NCBI GenBank assembly: GCA_963772265.1
Contig: CAVYWS010000009.1
Coordinates: forward strand, 62,001 to 126,000
DNA: 64,000 nucleotides
Reading direction: 5' to 3'
From: Mayfieldus sp963772265
Lineage (GTDB): Bacteria > Actinomycetota > Thermoleophilia > Solirubrobacterales > 70-9
This document shows, in pieces, positions 25,124 through 33,609 of this stretch. The translations under genes and the position numbers were made by a program. Below the pieces are notes generated by a model. It saw only the letters and a program-made list of their open reading frames with translations, made no database searches and was not told the origin of the DNA. Position 1 is the stretch's first letter. Every line of letters starts with the position of its first letter.

Positions 25124-25855
25124 ATGTGCGGGCGCTTCACGGTCACCACCAAGGACACCAAGAAGGTCGCCGACCGCTTCGAGGTCGAGCTGGAGAAGGC
25201 GCTGGGCTCGAAGGGGATGGAGTCGGCTGGGGGGCGCTACAACGTGGCGCCGACCCAGGAGGTGCTGACCGTGCGCTCCTCGCCGGAACCGGAGGAGGCC
25301 GACAAGGGTGAGCGCGAGGCGCTGATGATGCGTTGGGGGCTGATCCCGCGCTGGGCCAAGGACCTCAAGGTCGGCTACAAGATGATCAACGCCAAGACCG
25401 AGAGGCTGACCGAGAGCCGCGCCTACTCGCCGCTGATCGGCAAGTTCCGCCACCGCTGCCTGATCATCGCCGACGGCTTCTACGAGTGGCTGAAGTCGGA
25501 GGACCCCAAGCAGCCGCGGCTGCCGTTCCGCTTCACCGTCGACGAGGGCGAGCCCTTCGCCTTCGCCGGCATCTGCACCCGCAAGGAGTGGGAGGGGGAC
25601 TGGCTCTACAGCTGCACGATCATCACCACCACCCCGAACGAGGTGGTGAAGCCGGTGCACGACCGGATGCCGGTGATCCTGCCCGACCCCGAGGCGGAGC
25701 AGGCCTGGCTCAGCACCGGATTGAGCGCCGAGGACGCCGTCGCGATGTGCGTGCCCCTCGACGCCGCTCGGATGCAGAGCGCTCCCGCGAACCCGAAGCT
25801 GAACAAGGTCGGGAAGGGAATCGAGGGCCCGGAGCTGCTGGTGGTCCCGGCGTGA
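25124..25855 (+). CDS. SOS response-associated peptidase family protein (SRAP, YedK/HMCES)
   Basis: A 243-residue SRAP domain protein. It begins MCGRF, so after Met removal Cys2 is exposed, the residue that forms a thiazolidine crosslink with abasic sites in single-stranded DNA. Other conserved pieces are YNVAPTQEV, WGLIPRWAKD, NAKTERL, RCLIIADGFYEW with the active-site Glu, and the His in VVKPVHDRMPVIL. This N-terminal requirement argues that the protein starts at 25124 and is not made as the tail of the upstream dehydratase, although both lie in one open frame. An AAACTT box 7 nt before the ATG could be a leaderless promoter. Confidence 0.93.
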   Translation: MCGRFTVTTKDTKKVADRFEVELEKALGSKGMESAGGRYNVAPTQEVLTVRSSPEPEEADKGEREALMMRWGLIPRWAKDLKVGYKMINAKTERLTESRAYSPLIGKFRHRCLIIADGFYEWLKSEDPKQPRLPFRFTVDEGEPFAFAGICTRKEWEGDWLYSCTIITTTPNEVVKPVHDRMPVILPDPEAEQAWLSTGLSAEDAVAMCVPLDAARMQSAPANPKLNKVGKGIEGPELLVVPA

Positions 25856-26245
25856 GCGGGGCCGAGCGCTCGCGGGTTTCATCAGGATCCCCGTTCGAAG
25901 CCCGGTTCGGCTTCAGCCGCGCCGTGCGGGTCGGCAGGCGAGTGGTCGTCTCCGGAACGGCGCCGATCTCGGCAGACGGCTCCTGTGATCCCGAGCGCCC
26001 GGGTGCAGGCGCGCCGCTGCCTCGAGATCATCGCCGAGGCGCTGGCCGAGGCCGGCGCCGCGATGGAGGACGTCGTGCGGACGCGGATGTTCATCACCGA
26101 CGCGGTCGATTCCGACGCCGTCGGCGAGGCCCATGGGGAGGCGTTCGGCGAGGCGGGCCCAGCGGCGACGATGGTCGTTGTCGCGGAGCTGCTCGACCCG
26201 CGCTGGAAGGTCGAGATCGAGGCCGAGGCAGAGCTGCCGGAGTAG
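25852..26245 (+). CDS. RidA family protein (one frameshift)
   Basis: About 130 residues after correction. The first part (GTG at 25852, overlapping the SRAP stop) reads SPFEARFGFSRAVRVGRRVV with SGTAPISADG, and the second reads RRCLEIIAEALAEAGAAMED then VVRTRMFITD and AEAELPE, which together form a complete RidA/YjgF fold. One extra base at about 25993 separates them. RidA proteins hydrolyse reactive enamine/imine intermediates from PLP enzymes; the conserved arginine (VVRTRMF) is present. Without correction the first frame continues into unrelated arginine-rich sequence. Confidence 0.82.
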
Positions 26246-26249
26246 GCCG

Positions 26250-26698
26250 GTGTTCCGAAACCTTCTGGTCGCCATTCGACGGGTCGCCGACCGCCGAGCG
26301 GGCGCTGCGCGAAGCGGCGGAGCTTGCCATGGCGGTCAACGCGCGCCTGACGATCATCTCCGTCGTTGCGCCCGTGCCCGGCCCCGCCTACCGGGCCGGG
26401 GTCGACATCGCGGGGCTTCGCAAGGACATCGAGACCGAGACCGAGCGGCTGATGCGCGAGTGCGGTGGACTCGCTGCCGCAGAACCTGCCGGCGACGACC
26501 GTGATCAGGCACGGGCACCCGGGGGCGGAGATCGTCAAGCAGGTCAACGAGGGTGACCACGACCTGCTGGTGATGGGCTCGCGCGGGCTGGGCCGGGTGA
26601 GCGCGAACCTGTTTGGAACCGTCGGCGGGTACGTGCACTACCACTCGCGGGTGGCGATGCTGGTCGTGCATCCCGAGAAGGACGAGCCGGGGGAGTGA
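26250..26698 (+). CDS. Universal stress protein UspA family (two frameshifts)
   Basis: About 148 residues after removing an extra C at 26277 and an extra T at 26461. The joined protein reads VFRNLLVAI-DGSPTAERAL at the start, has TIISVVAPV, and carries the ATP-binding G-x2-G-x9-G-S/T pattern near the end as VMGSRGLGRVSANLFGTVGG, followed by MLVVHPEK. Such proteins bind ATP and act in stress resistance. The GTG start is 4 nt after the RidA stop, so SRAP, RidA and UspA form a tight run. The three parts lie in three different frames but cover the domain without loss. Confidence 0.8.
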
Positions 26699-26721
26699 GC
26701 CCGGCCGGAAAGAGGGAAGCG

Positions 26722-27680
26722 ATGCCGAAGGGCCTGCGCCCGATGCTGGCGCAGCTGGCGACGATGCCGGCCAACGAGGACGAGCTTCGGATTCGAGATC
26801 AAGTGGGACGGGGTGCGGGCCCTCGCATATGTCAGCCGGAGCCGGGTGCGCCTGGAGAGCCGCACAGGGCGCGATATCAGCGCCCAGTTCCCGGAGGCGC
26901 AGGGCCTGGCGTCGGCGCTCGGGCGGCGGCAGGCGGTCCTCGACGGGGAGCTGGTCGCCTTCGATGAGGACGGGCGGCCCAGCTTCCAGCAGCTTCAGGG
27001 CCGCATCCACCTCGCTTCTGAGGCGCTGGTCAAGGAGCGGATGCGGGCGATCCCGGTGACTCTGGTCGTCTTCGACCTGCTTCACCTCGGCGGGCGCAGC
27101 ACTCGCGAGCTTGCCTACGAGGAGCGGCGCGAGGCACTCCAGGGCCTCGGTCTGGATGGACCGAGCTGGCAGACGCCGGGCTACCACGCCGGCCAGGGGA
27201 GTGAGCTGTTCGCGGTCAGCCGCGAGAAGGGCCTCGAGGGAGTCGTCGCCAAGCGCCTGGGAAGCGTCTATGAGCCCGGACGGCGCGGGCGCAACTGGCT
27301 GAAGATCAAGAACGTCCGCAGCCAGGAGGTGGTGATCGGGGGCTGGCTGCCGGGCAAGGGGCGGCGCGGAGGGCTGATCGGCGCCCTGCTGGCCGGCTAC
27401 TACGATGGCGACGAGCTGCGGTTCGCCGGCAAGGTCGGGACCGGGTTCGGCGAGGAGGACCTGCGCATGCTCGCCGAACGGCTCGAGCCCCTGCGCCGGG
27501 ATACCAGCCCCTTCGTCGGCCGCCAGCCCGAGCGCGGCGTCGATCTTCGTCGAGCCGAAGCTGGTGGCCGAGGTCGACTTCGGCGAGTGGACTCGGGCGG
27601 GGACGATGCGGCACCCCGCCTACAAGGGCCTGCGCACCGACAAGCCGGCTCGCGACGTGGTGCGCGAGGATCCGGCCTAG
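26722..27680 (+). CDS. ATP-dependent DNA ligase, LigD-ligase/LigC type (two frameshifts)
   Basis: About 318 residues after removing extra bases at 26788 and 27539. The joined N-terminus gives motif I as FEIKWDGVRAL with the nucleotidyl lysine. Further motifs are LDGELVAFD (III), VVFDLLHL (IIIa), LEGVVAKRL (IV) and NWLKIKN (V), then an OB-fold with KVGTGFGEEDL and FVEPKLVAEVDFGEWT. It seals nicks with ATP and could serve repair or end joining. No Ku, polymerase or phosphoesterase domain lies in the window, so it is a stand-alone ligase. Its TAG overlaps the convergent SRPBCC stop as CTAG. Confidence 0.88.
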
Positions 27681-28126
27681 ACCGATTCGGCCTCGGTCTT
27701 GAGCCCCTCGGCGGCGCTGCGGGTCAGGAACTCCTTGACCCTGGTCTCGACCGGGCCCCGGAGCAGCAGGCCGAGGATCCGACCGGGGTCGCCGCGCAGG
27801 CCGTAGGTGGCGCGGGTGCGGCCCTCGTCCAGCTCTTCGAATTCCCAGGAGCCGGTCAGCCACTTGACCTCGCCCTTCTCCTGCTCCCAGGTCATGCCGC
27901 CGGGAGGCTGATAGCTGAAGCGAATCTCCGACTTGACCTTCTTCACGGTCGCGTCGGAGACCGTGTGCACCAGCTCCGGGCGCCCCTCGCCGTCGCGGGT
28001 GATGACATCGACCTCCTCGAGGGTGCCCTGCCATTTGGGCGAGTTCTCGACGTCGGCGGCGATCTCGTAGCAGCGCTCGCGCTGGGCCTCGATCTCCACC
28101 GTCCAGCTCGCCTCCAGAATTCCCAC
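27677..28126 (-). CDS. SRPBCC (START-like) family protein
   Basis: A 149-residue helix-grip-fold protein of the polyketide cyclase/dehydrase type. The pattern is EASWTVEIEAQRERCYEIAA, VENSPKWQGTLEEVDVITR, a central antiparallel sheet, and a long C-terminal helix VETRVKEFLTRSAAEGLK. Members bind lipids or polyketides in a hydrophobic cavity; a coenzyme Q-binding or membrane-lipid role is common. No catalytic residue can be named. It is convergent with the ligase gene, with overlapping stops, and divergent from the small membrane gene at 28203. Confidence 0.8.
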   Translation of the reverse strand: MGILEASWTVEIEAQRERCYEIAADVENSPKWQGTLEEVDVITRDGEGRPELVHTVSDATVKKVKSEIRFSYQPPGGMTWEQEKGEVKWLTGSWEFEELDEGRTRATYGLRGDPGRILGLLLRGPVETRVKEFLTRSAAEGLKTEAESV

Positions 28127-28190
28127 CGGCCGAGCCTATCGCTGCCCGGCCGACGGTGAGGCCGCACCTAGACGTCTGAGCGCCAGGCAA

Positions 28191-28196
28191 TAGGCT
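28191..28196 (+). promoter_or_regulatory. Putative -10 box for the small membrane gene (leaderless)
   Basis: TAGGCT ends 6 nt before the GTG at 28203, in the 76-nt divergent gap shared with the SRPBCC gene. Confidence 0.45.
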
Positions 28197-28202
28197 TGCG
28201 AC

Positions 28203-28493
28203 GTGGGCTGCTTCGTCGTCCTCTTCGCGCTGATCTCGCCGCGCCTGGCGCTGTTCTTCGTCTGGCTGTTCAGCGACTGGCTCAGCCGCGCCTTCGACAG
28301 CTGGGCGATCCCGCTGATCGGCTTCTTCCTGCTGCCCTGGACGACGCTCGCCTACGCGGCGATGTTCATGCTCGGCACCAACGACGTCAGCGGCTTCGAG
28401 TGGTTCATCGTCATCCTCGCCTTCCTCGCCGACCTCTCCTCGCACTTCGAGAGCTCGCGCTTCCAGCAGCAGCGCCGCGGCGACTGGGCCTAA
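28203..28493 (+). CDS. Small membrane protein, unknown function
   Basis: A 96-residue protein with three predicted membrane segments (about residues 3-20, 34-57 and 64-80), rich in Phe, Trp and Leu, ending in a polar tail SRFQQQRRGDWA. No known motif is seen. The start is set by the TAGGCT box 6 nt upstream of the GTG. Its stop overlaps that of the convergent cupin gene (CTAA). Similar short membrane proteins are frequent in Solirubrobacterales-type genomes, but I cannot name a family. Confidence 0.65.
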   Translation: MGCFVVLFALISPRLALFFVWLFSDWLSRAFDSWAIPLIGFFLLPWTTLAYAAMFMLGTNDVSGFEWFIVILAFLADLSSHFESSRFQQQRRGDWA

Positions 28494-28871
28494 CCGCCGT
28501 CCGGGTCCTCGTAGGCGAACTCGCCGCGTCGGCATCTCGAACGGCGGCGAGGCGGCCGAGGTGAAGACCAACTCCTCGTCGGTGTGGTTGCGGATCGCGT
28601 GCTGTGCTCCCGGCGGGATCAGGATCGTGTCGCCGGGCCCGACCTCGCGGCTCTCCTCGTCGACCAGCATCGTCCCGTGTCCGCGCACGATCACGTAGAC
28701 CTGCTCGGAACCGGCGTGGGAGTGCAGCGGCTGCTGGCTTCCCGGTGCGCACTCGACCCAGGTGACCGCGAGCCCCTTGGATCCGTGCTGCCCGGGGGCC
28801 AGGGTCAGGTAGGAGACCTGGCCGTCGCCGCGGCGATTGACCGGCGCTCCGCTCAGCGACTGAACGAACAT
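28490..28871 (-). CDS. Cupin domain protein (one frameshift near the C-terminus)
   Basis: About 126 residues after correction. Both cupin motifs are clear: QQPLHSHAGSEQVYVIVRG (motif 1 with two His and Glu) and GDTILIPPGAQHAIRN (motif 2 with the third His). It therefore likely binds one metal. An extra base at about 28523 diverts the frame. Without it the protein ends EFAYEDPDGG at TAG 28490-28492, whereas the uncorrected frame runs on for hundreds of codons of low-complexity sequence. The ATG at 28871 fits the family start. The gene faces the tRNA-Arg gene 32 nt upstream on the same strand. Confidence 0.8.
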
Positions 28872-28902
28872 CGGGCCCTCCTTCGGCGGACCGGTTCGGA
28901 GA

Positions 28903-28975
28903 CGCGCCCGACAGGATTCGAACCTGTGACTTCCTGCTCCGGAGGCAGGCGCTCTATCCACTGAGCTACGGGCGC
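28903..28975 (-). tRNA. tRNA-Arg (anticodon CCG)
   Basis: A 73-nt cloverleaf can be drawn on the minus strand: acceptor GCGCCCG/CGGGCGC, D-arm GCTC-AGTGGATA-GAGC, anticodon arm CCTGC-CTCCGGA-GCAGG with anticodon CCG (reads CGG), and T-arm ACAGG-TTCGAAT-CCTGT. The 3' CCA is not encoded. It stands alone between a cupin gene and RNase Z, a fitting but probably incidental neighbour since RNase Z matures tRNA 3' ends. Confidence 0.96.
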
Positions 28976-29001
28976 GGGTGAGGATCAGTCTAGAGGCCGT
29001 T

Positions 29002-29007
29002 TACGCT
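29002..29007 (+). promoter_or_regulatory. Putative -10 box for the RNase Z gene (leaderless)
   Basis: TACGCT ends 6 nt before the ATG at 29014; no ribosome-binding site precedes the start. Confidence 0.4.
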
Positions 29008-29013
29008 TGCGCC

Positions 29014-30008
29014 ATGGACCTCTCCGTGGCCTTTCTCGGCACCGGCGGATCGGTGCCCACGGCGCGCCGCGCGACCGCCTGCCTGCTGGTCATGCGTGGC
29101 GGCGACAGGCTGATGTTCGACTGCGGGGAGGGCTCGCAGCGCCAGATGCACCGCTCGCTCGGCCTGGTCCAGCTCGACGAGATCTACCTCACCCACCTTC
29201 ATCTCGATCACTTCCTCGGGGTCCCGGGCCTGCTCAAGACCTACGACCTGCAGAGCCGTGAGGCGCCGCTGAAGATCTACGGCCCGCCGGGGACGAAGCA
29301 GCTCTTCGCCGAGCTGGGGCGGCTGATCGGCAAGACCCGCTACGAGGTGACGATCGAGGAGCTGGCCCCCGAGCAGGCCGTCGCGCACGACGGCTACGAG
29401 GTCCGCGCCTTCCCGGTCGAGCACCGGATGAAGGCGTTCGGCTACCGGCTCGCCGAGGCCGACCGGCCGGGGCGCTTCGACAAGGCGGCGGCGCGAGCGG
29501 CTCGGGGTCCCCGAGGGCCCCTCCTTCGCCGCCCTGCAGCGCGGGGAGGAGGTCGAGGGCTCCGACGGCGTGATCCGCCCGGGCGACGTGCTGGGCGACC
29601 CGAGGCCGGGGCGAACGGTCGTCGATCACCGGCGACACCGCGCCCTGCGTCGCGACCGCCGAGGCGGCGCGGGACGCCGAGCTGCTGATCCACGACGGCA
29701 GCTTCGCCGAGGAGGAGGCCCAGCGGGCGGCCGAAACCGGCCACTCGACCGCCGGCCAGGCGGCGGCGCTGGCCCGCGAGGCCGGGGTGACGATGCTGGC
29801 CCTGGTCCACGTCTCCTCGCGCTACAACGTCGGCCAGGTCCTCGACGAGGCGCGCGCGGTCTTCGAGCGGACGGTCGCACCCCGCGACTTCGACCTGGTC
29901 GAGATCCCGTTCCCCGAGCGCGGCGAGCCGGTGCTGGTCCCCAACGGGGCCCGCGAGCGGCGTGAGGCGCCCGACCCCGATCCCGCCGAGGCGGCCTCGC
30001 AAACCTGA
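29014..30008 (+). CDS. rnz: Ribonuclease Z (two frameshifts)
   Basis: About 330 residues after removing extra bases at 29494 and 29624. The start reads DLSVAFLGTGGSVPTARR; the zinc motif is THLHLDH (H-x-H-x-D-H), followed by LKIYGPPGTKQLF and the lost then recovered VITGDTA and HDGSFAEEEAQRA segments, and HVSSRY near the end. This is the RNase Z/ElaC order, an endonuclease trimming tRNA 3' trailers at the discriminator. A related arylsulfatase-like MBL enzyme is the alternative, but the N-terminus and GTGGSVP favour RNase Z. Both frame breaks are +1 and leave conserved motifs intact. Confidence 0.86.
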
Positions 30009-30052
30009 CCCAAATTGGGTGCTGGGGCTCGGGAGGCGACAGGGCCCCTTGC

Positions 30053-30058
30053 TAGGCT
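30053..30058 (+). promoter_or_regulatory. Putative -10 box of the pyrimidine operon
   Basis: TAGGCT lies 12 nt before the PyrR-binding stem and 53 nt before the pyrR start, so this message would have a true 5' leader, unlike most others here. Confidence 0.45.
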
Positions 30059-30069
30059 GCCCCCGTCGG

Positions 30070-30100
30070 TTCCTTTAACCCGGTCCGGAGAGGCCAGGAA
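30070..30100 (+). promoter_or_regulatory. PyrR-binding loop in the pyr operon leader
   Basis: The leader contains TTTAACCCGGTCCGGAGAGG followed by CC and AGGAA; the outer stem pairs TTCCT (30070-30074) with AGGAA (30096-30100). The loop matches the known PyrR anti-antiterminator consensus (GUCC-x-GAGAGGCU). No terminator follows. The ribosome-binding purines (AGGAAGGGG) overlap or directly adjoin the 3' arm, so UMP-bound PyrR should block translation of pyrR and its coupled genes, as described for Mycobacterium. Confidence 0.85.
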
Positions 30101-30110
30101 GGGGCAAGTT

Positions 30111-30707
30111 TTGAGTGAGAAAGTCGTGCTCGAGCGCGACGAGGTTCGGCGGGCGCTGGTGCGCATCTCGCACGAGATCTCGGAGCGCAACCCGGGACCC
30201 GAGGGTCTCGCGCTCGTCGGCATCCACACCCGCGGCGCCGTGCTCGCCCAGCGGTTGCACGCGCTGGTCGGGGAGCAGAGCGGATCCGAGGTGCCGCTCG
30301 GGGACATCGACATCAGCTTCTACCGCGACGACGTCGGCGGCCGCGGGCCCGACGCGCAGCCGCAGGTCCACGCCTCCCACCTCGACTTCGACCTTTCGGG
30401 GCGCACGATCGTGCTGGTCGACGACGTCCTCTTCACCGGCCGCACCGTGCGGGCGGCGATCGATGCCCTCTTCGACTACGGGCGCCCGGCGCGGGTGCAG
30501 CTTGCGGTGCTCTGCGACCGCGGCCACCGCGAGCTCCCGATCCGCCCCGACTACGTCGGCAAGAACCTGCCGACGGCACGCGAGGAGCGGGTCAACGTGC
30601 GCCTCGACGAGTCCGACGGAGTCGACGAGGTGACGATCGCGACCAACGGCGAGCCGGCCGGGGCGCTGGCCGCCGACGACGAATCCGGATCGGAGGACGG
30701 CCGATGA
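30111..30707 (+). CDS. pyrR: Bifunctional pyrimidine operon regulator / uracil phosphoribosyltransferase PyrR
   Basis: A 198-residue phosphoribosyltransferase. The PRPP-binding signature is IVLVDDVLFTGRTVRAAIDAL and the N-terminal RNA-binding region includes RISHEISERNPGPEGLALVG. PyrR binds pyr mRNA when UMP is high and also makes UMP from uracil and PRPP. TTG at 30111 is chosen since it follows GGAAGGGG by 6 nt and the PyrR loop. The last ~25 residues are an acidic, Gly-rich extension beyond usual PyrR length (~180). The stop overlaps pyrB (ATGA). Confidence 0.95.
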   Translation: MSEKVVLERDEVRRALVRISHEISERNPGPEGLALVGIHTRGAVLAQRLHALVGEQSGSEVPLGDIDISFYRDDVGGRGPDAQPQVHASHLDFDLSGRTIVLVDDVLFTGRTVRAAIDALFDYGRPARVQLAVLCDRGHRELPIRPDYVGKNLPTAREERVNVRLDESDGVDEVTIATNGEPAGALAADDESGSEDGR

Positions 30708-31669
30708 GGCACATGCTGTCGATCGAGGACCTAGACCGCGACGGCATCGAGGCGATCCTGCAGCGCGCCGAGAGCTTCGCCGAGGTCGGGCGGCGCGACA
30801 TCAAGAAGGTCCCGACTCTGCGTGGGCGCACCGTCGTCAACCTCTTCTTCGAGTCCAGCACCCGCACCAGCTCCTCGTTCGAGCTGGCGGCGAAGCGGCT
30901 CTCCGCCGACGTCGTCTCGATCAAGTCGGCCGGTTCGTCGGTCGACAAGGGCGAGTCGCTGAAGGACACGATCGCAACCCTCTCGGCCTACGACCCGGCG
31001 GCGATCGTGATCCGCTCCCCGCACGCCGGCGCCGCCAACCTGGTCGCCGGCTGGACCGCGGCCTCGGTGATCAACGCCGGCGACGGCAAGCACGAGCACC
31101 CGAGCCAGGCGCTGCTCGACCTCTACACGCTGCGCCGGCACGTCGGTGAGCTCGACGGCAAGCGGATCTGGATCGTCGGCGACGTCCTGCACAGCCGGGT
31201 CGCCCGCTCCAACCTGATCGCCTTCCGCGAGATGGGCGCCGAGCTGACCGTCTGCGGCCCGCCGACCCTGATCCCGCGCGGGATCTCCGAGGAGCTCGGC
31301 TGCAAGGTCGCCTACACCCTCGACGGGCTCGGGGACGCCGACGTCGTCTATGCGCTGCGGATGCAGCGCGAGCGGATGCAGGAGAGCTTCGTTCCGTCGC
31401 TGCGCGAGTACGCGGCCCGCTACCAGATCGATTCGCGCCGCCTCGGGCCGCGGCAGCTGCTTATGCATCCGGGGCCGGTCAACCGCGGGGTCGAGCTCTC
31501 CGGCGAGGCGATCGACTCGCCGCGGTCGCTGATCACCGAGCAGGTCGAGAGCGGGCTGGTGGTGAGGATGTCGATCCTCTACGAGCTGCTGGCCGGCGCC
31601 GAGCGGCCCTCCCCGAGCCCGGCCGGCGAGCCGATCGGCGACCCGACCACGATCGGACAGCCAGCGTGA
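30704..31669 (+). CDS. pyrB: Aspartate carbamoyltransferase catalytic subunit
   Basis: A 321-residue enzyme joining carbamoyl phosphate and aspartate. The carbamoyl-phosphate motif FFESSTRTSSSFELAAKRL is present with Ser-Thr-Arg-Thr, as are HPSQALLDLYTL and the HPGPVNRGVEL segment that contacts aspartate. No regulatory pyrI gene is seen, so the trimeric unregulated form is likely, with control through PyrR. Start overlaps pyrR by 4 nt; TGA overlaps the pyrC GTG. Confidence 0.96.
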   Translation: MRHMLSIEDLDRDGIEAILQRAESFAEVGRRDIKKVPTLRGRTVVNLFFESSTRTSSSFELAAKRLSADVVSIKSAGSSVDKGESLKDTIATLSAYDPAAIVIRSPHAGAANLVAGWTAASVINAGDGKHEHPSQALLDLYTLRRHVGELDGKRIWIVGDVLHSRVARSNLIAFREMGAELTVCGPPTLIPRGISEELGCKVAYTLDGLGDADVVYALRMQRERMQESFVPSLREYAARYQIDSRRLGPRQLLMHPGPVNRGVELSGEAIDSPRSLITEQVESGLVVRMSILYELLAGAERPSPSPAGEPIGDPTTIGQPA

Positions 31670-33079
31670 GCGCGAGGCTCTTCAAGAGAGCATCGCGCGG
31701 GGCCGAGCGCGAACTTGAGGTGGTTGTTGAGCGCGCGATCTCCGAGGCTCTGAGCTGCCGCCCCGGCGCGCCCGCCGAGCTGATTCTGCGCGGGGTCACG
31801 GTTCTCGACCCCGCAGCGGGGATCGAGGGCCCGCACGACGTGGTCATCCGCGCGGGCCGGATCGCCGAGCTGACGGATCCGGGCTCGGCCAAGGACGGTG
31901 CCGCCGAGGTGATCGAGGCTGACGGCCTGCACGCCTTCCCGGCCTTCTTCGACCCCCACGTGCACCTGCGGACCCCCGGCCGCGAGGACGAGGAGGACAT
32001 CGAGACCGGCACCAGGGCCGCGGCGGCCGGCGGCTTCTGCGGGATCCTGGCGCTCGCCAACACCGAGCCGCCGGTGTCGACCGCGGCCGACGTCGAGGCC
32101 CTGCGCGAGCGAGCCGGACGCGAGGCATCGATCCCGGTCGGCTTCTTCGCAACCGTCTCGCGCGACATGCGAGGGGAGGAGCTGACCGAGATGGCCGAGC
32201 TCAGCGACGCCGGCGCGGTCGGGTTCTCCGACGACGGCCTTCCGGTTCGCAGCGCGCGGCTGCTGAGGATGGCGCTCCAGTACCAGCGCCTCTGCGGCGG
32301 CGTGGTCGCCCTCCACGAGGAGGATCCCGACCTCTCCGGCGACGGGGTCATGCACGAGGGTCAGGTCTCCGCTGCGCTGGGGATGGCCGGGATCCCGTCG
32401 GTATCGGAGTCGACGGCGATCGCCCGCGACGCCGCCCTCGCCGGCTATGAGGAGGCGCGGATCCACGTCCAGCACCTCTCGGCCTGGGAATCGGTCGAGG
32501 CGGTGCGCGCCGCCAAGGCCGCGGGGGTGAAGGTGAGCTGCGAGGCGACGCCGCATCACCTGACGCTGACCGACGAAGCGGTGCGCGGGCTCGACGCCCG
32601 CTTCAAGATGAACCCGCCGCTGCGCTCCGACGCCGACCGCGCGGCGCTGGTCGAGGGCCTTCGCGACGGGACGATCGACTGCATCGCCACCGACCACGCT
32701 CCCCATTCCACCGACGAGAAGGAGGTCCCCTTCGAGGCAGGCGGCGATGGGGGTTACCGGGCTCGAGACCGCCTTCGCCGTCCTGCACACCGACCTCGTC
32801 CTCGCCGGCGAGATCGACCTCGCGCTGCTGGTATCGAAGCTGGGCGCCGGGGCCGAGCCCTTCGGGCTCACGAGGCCCAGCCTGGCGCCCGGCAGCGAGG
32901 CAAACGTGGCCCTCTGCGATCTCGATGCCGAGTGGACGGTCGGCGAGGACGGTTATGAGAGCCGCTCCTCGAACAGCTGCTTCGCCGGACGGGATCTGCG
33001 CGGCCGGGTGATGATGACCGTCGCCGCGGGCCAGGTCGCCTACCGGCTGCGCAGCTTCTCGATGGGGGTGGCGGCTTGA
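31666..33079 (+). CDS. pyrC: Dihydroorotase, class I (one frameshift)
   Basis: About 470 residues after removing an extra G at 32746. Zinc-binding DPHVHLRTPG, the class I segment PHHLTLTDEAVRG, and IATDHAPHSTDEKEVPFE with the catalytic Asp are in the first frame. The second frame resumes at MGVTGLETAF and contains GLTRPSLAPGSEAN and the C-terminal strand. It cyclises carbamoyl aspartate. The first ~45 residues precede the usual dihydroorotase start (ELILRGVTVLDP) and are basic, so the true start may be later than GTG 31666. The uncorrected reading would lose the last ~110 residues. Confidence 0.92.
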
Positions 33080-33609
33080 AGCTCGATCGCGAACGGACGG
33101 CGCTCGTGGTCGTCGACATCCAGGAGGGGTTCCGCAAGGCCGTTCCCAGCTTCGACCAGGTCGCCGAATCCGCTGCCCGGCTGGTCCAGGGGGCGGAGGC
33201 GATGGGGATACCGATCATCGTCACCGAGCAGTACCCGAAGGGGCTGGGGCATACGGTCCCGGAGGTCGCCGATCATCTGCCGGACGGCTGGCAGCCGATC
33301 GAGAAGGTCCGCTTCTCCGCCGCCGAGGCCGAGGGCTTCGACCTCGATCGGCGCGGCCAGGCCCTGGTCTGCGGAATCGAGACCCACGTCTGCGTCAACC
33401 AGACAGTCCTCGACCTGCTCGACGGTGACGTCGAGGTGCAGGTGGTCGCCGACGCGGTCGGCTCGCGGACGGCCGAGAACCGGGACCTGGGCCTGCACAA
33501 GGCCGAGCGGGCGGGGGCGGTGCTGACCAGCGTCGAGACCGCGCTGTTCGAGCTTCTGCGCGGCTCCGACGCGGTCGAGTTCAAGCAGGTTCAGGCGCTG
33601 GTCAAATGA
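33076..33609 (+). CDS. Isochorismatase-like cysteine hydrolase
   Basis: A 177-residue protein with the isochorismatase/nicotinamidase fold. The catalytic Asp is in LVVVDIQEGFRK, Lys in PIEKVRFSA, and Cys in CGIETHVCVNQTVLDL, giving the Asp-Lys-Cys triad. The family (YcaC, hydrolases of unknown substrate) is broader than nicotinamidase; no metal-binding histidine pair of true nicotinamidases is seen. It lies between pyrC and carA with 4-nt overlaps at both ends, so it is made with the pyrimidine enzymes. A role in removing a toxic carbamate, ureido acid or amide by-product is conceivable but unproven. TTG start overlaps pyrC. Confidence 0.88.
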   Translation: MKLDRERTALVVVDIQEGFRKAVPSFDQVAESAARLVQGAEAMGIPIIVTEQYPKGLGHTVPEVADHLPDGWQPIEKVRFSAAEAEGFDLDRRGQALVCGIETHVCVNQTVLDLLDGDVEVQVVADAVGSRTAENRDLGLHKAERAGAVLTSVETALFELLRGSDAVEFKQVQALVK

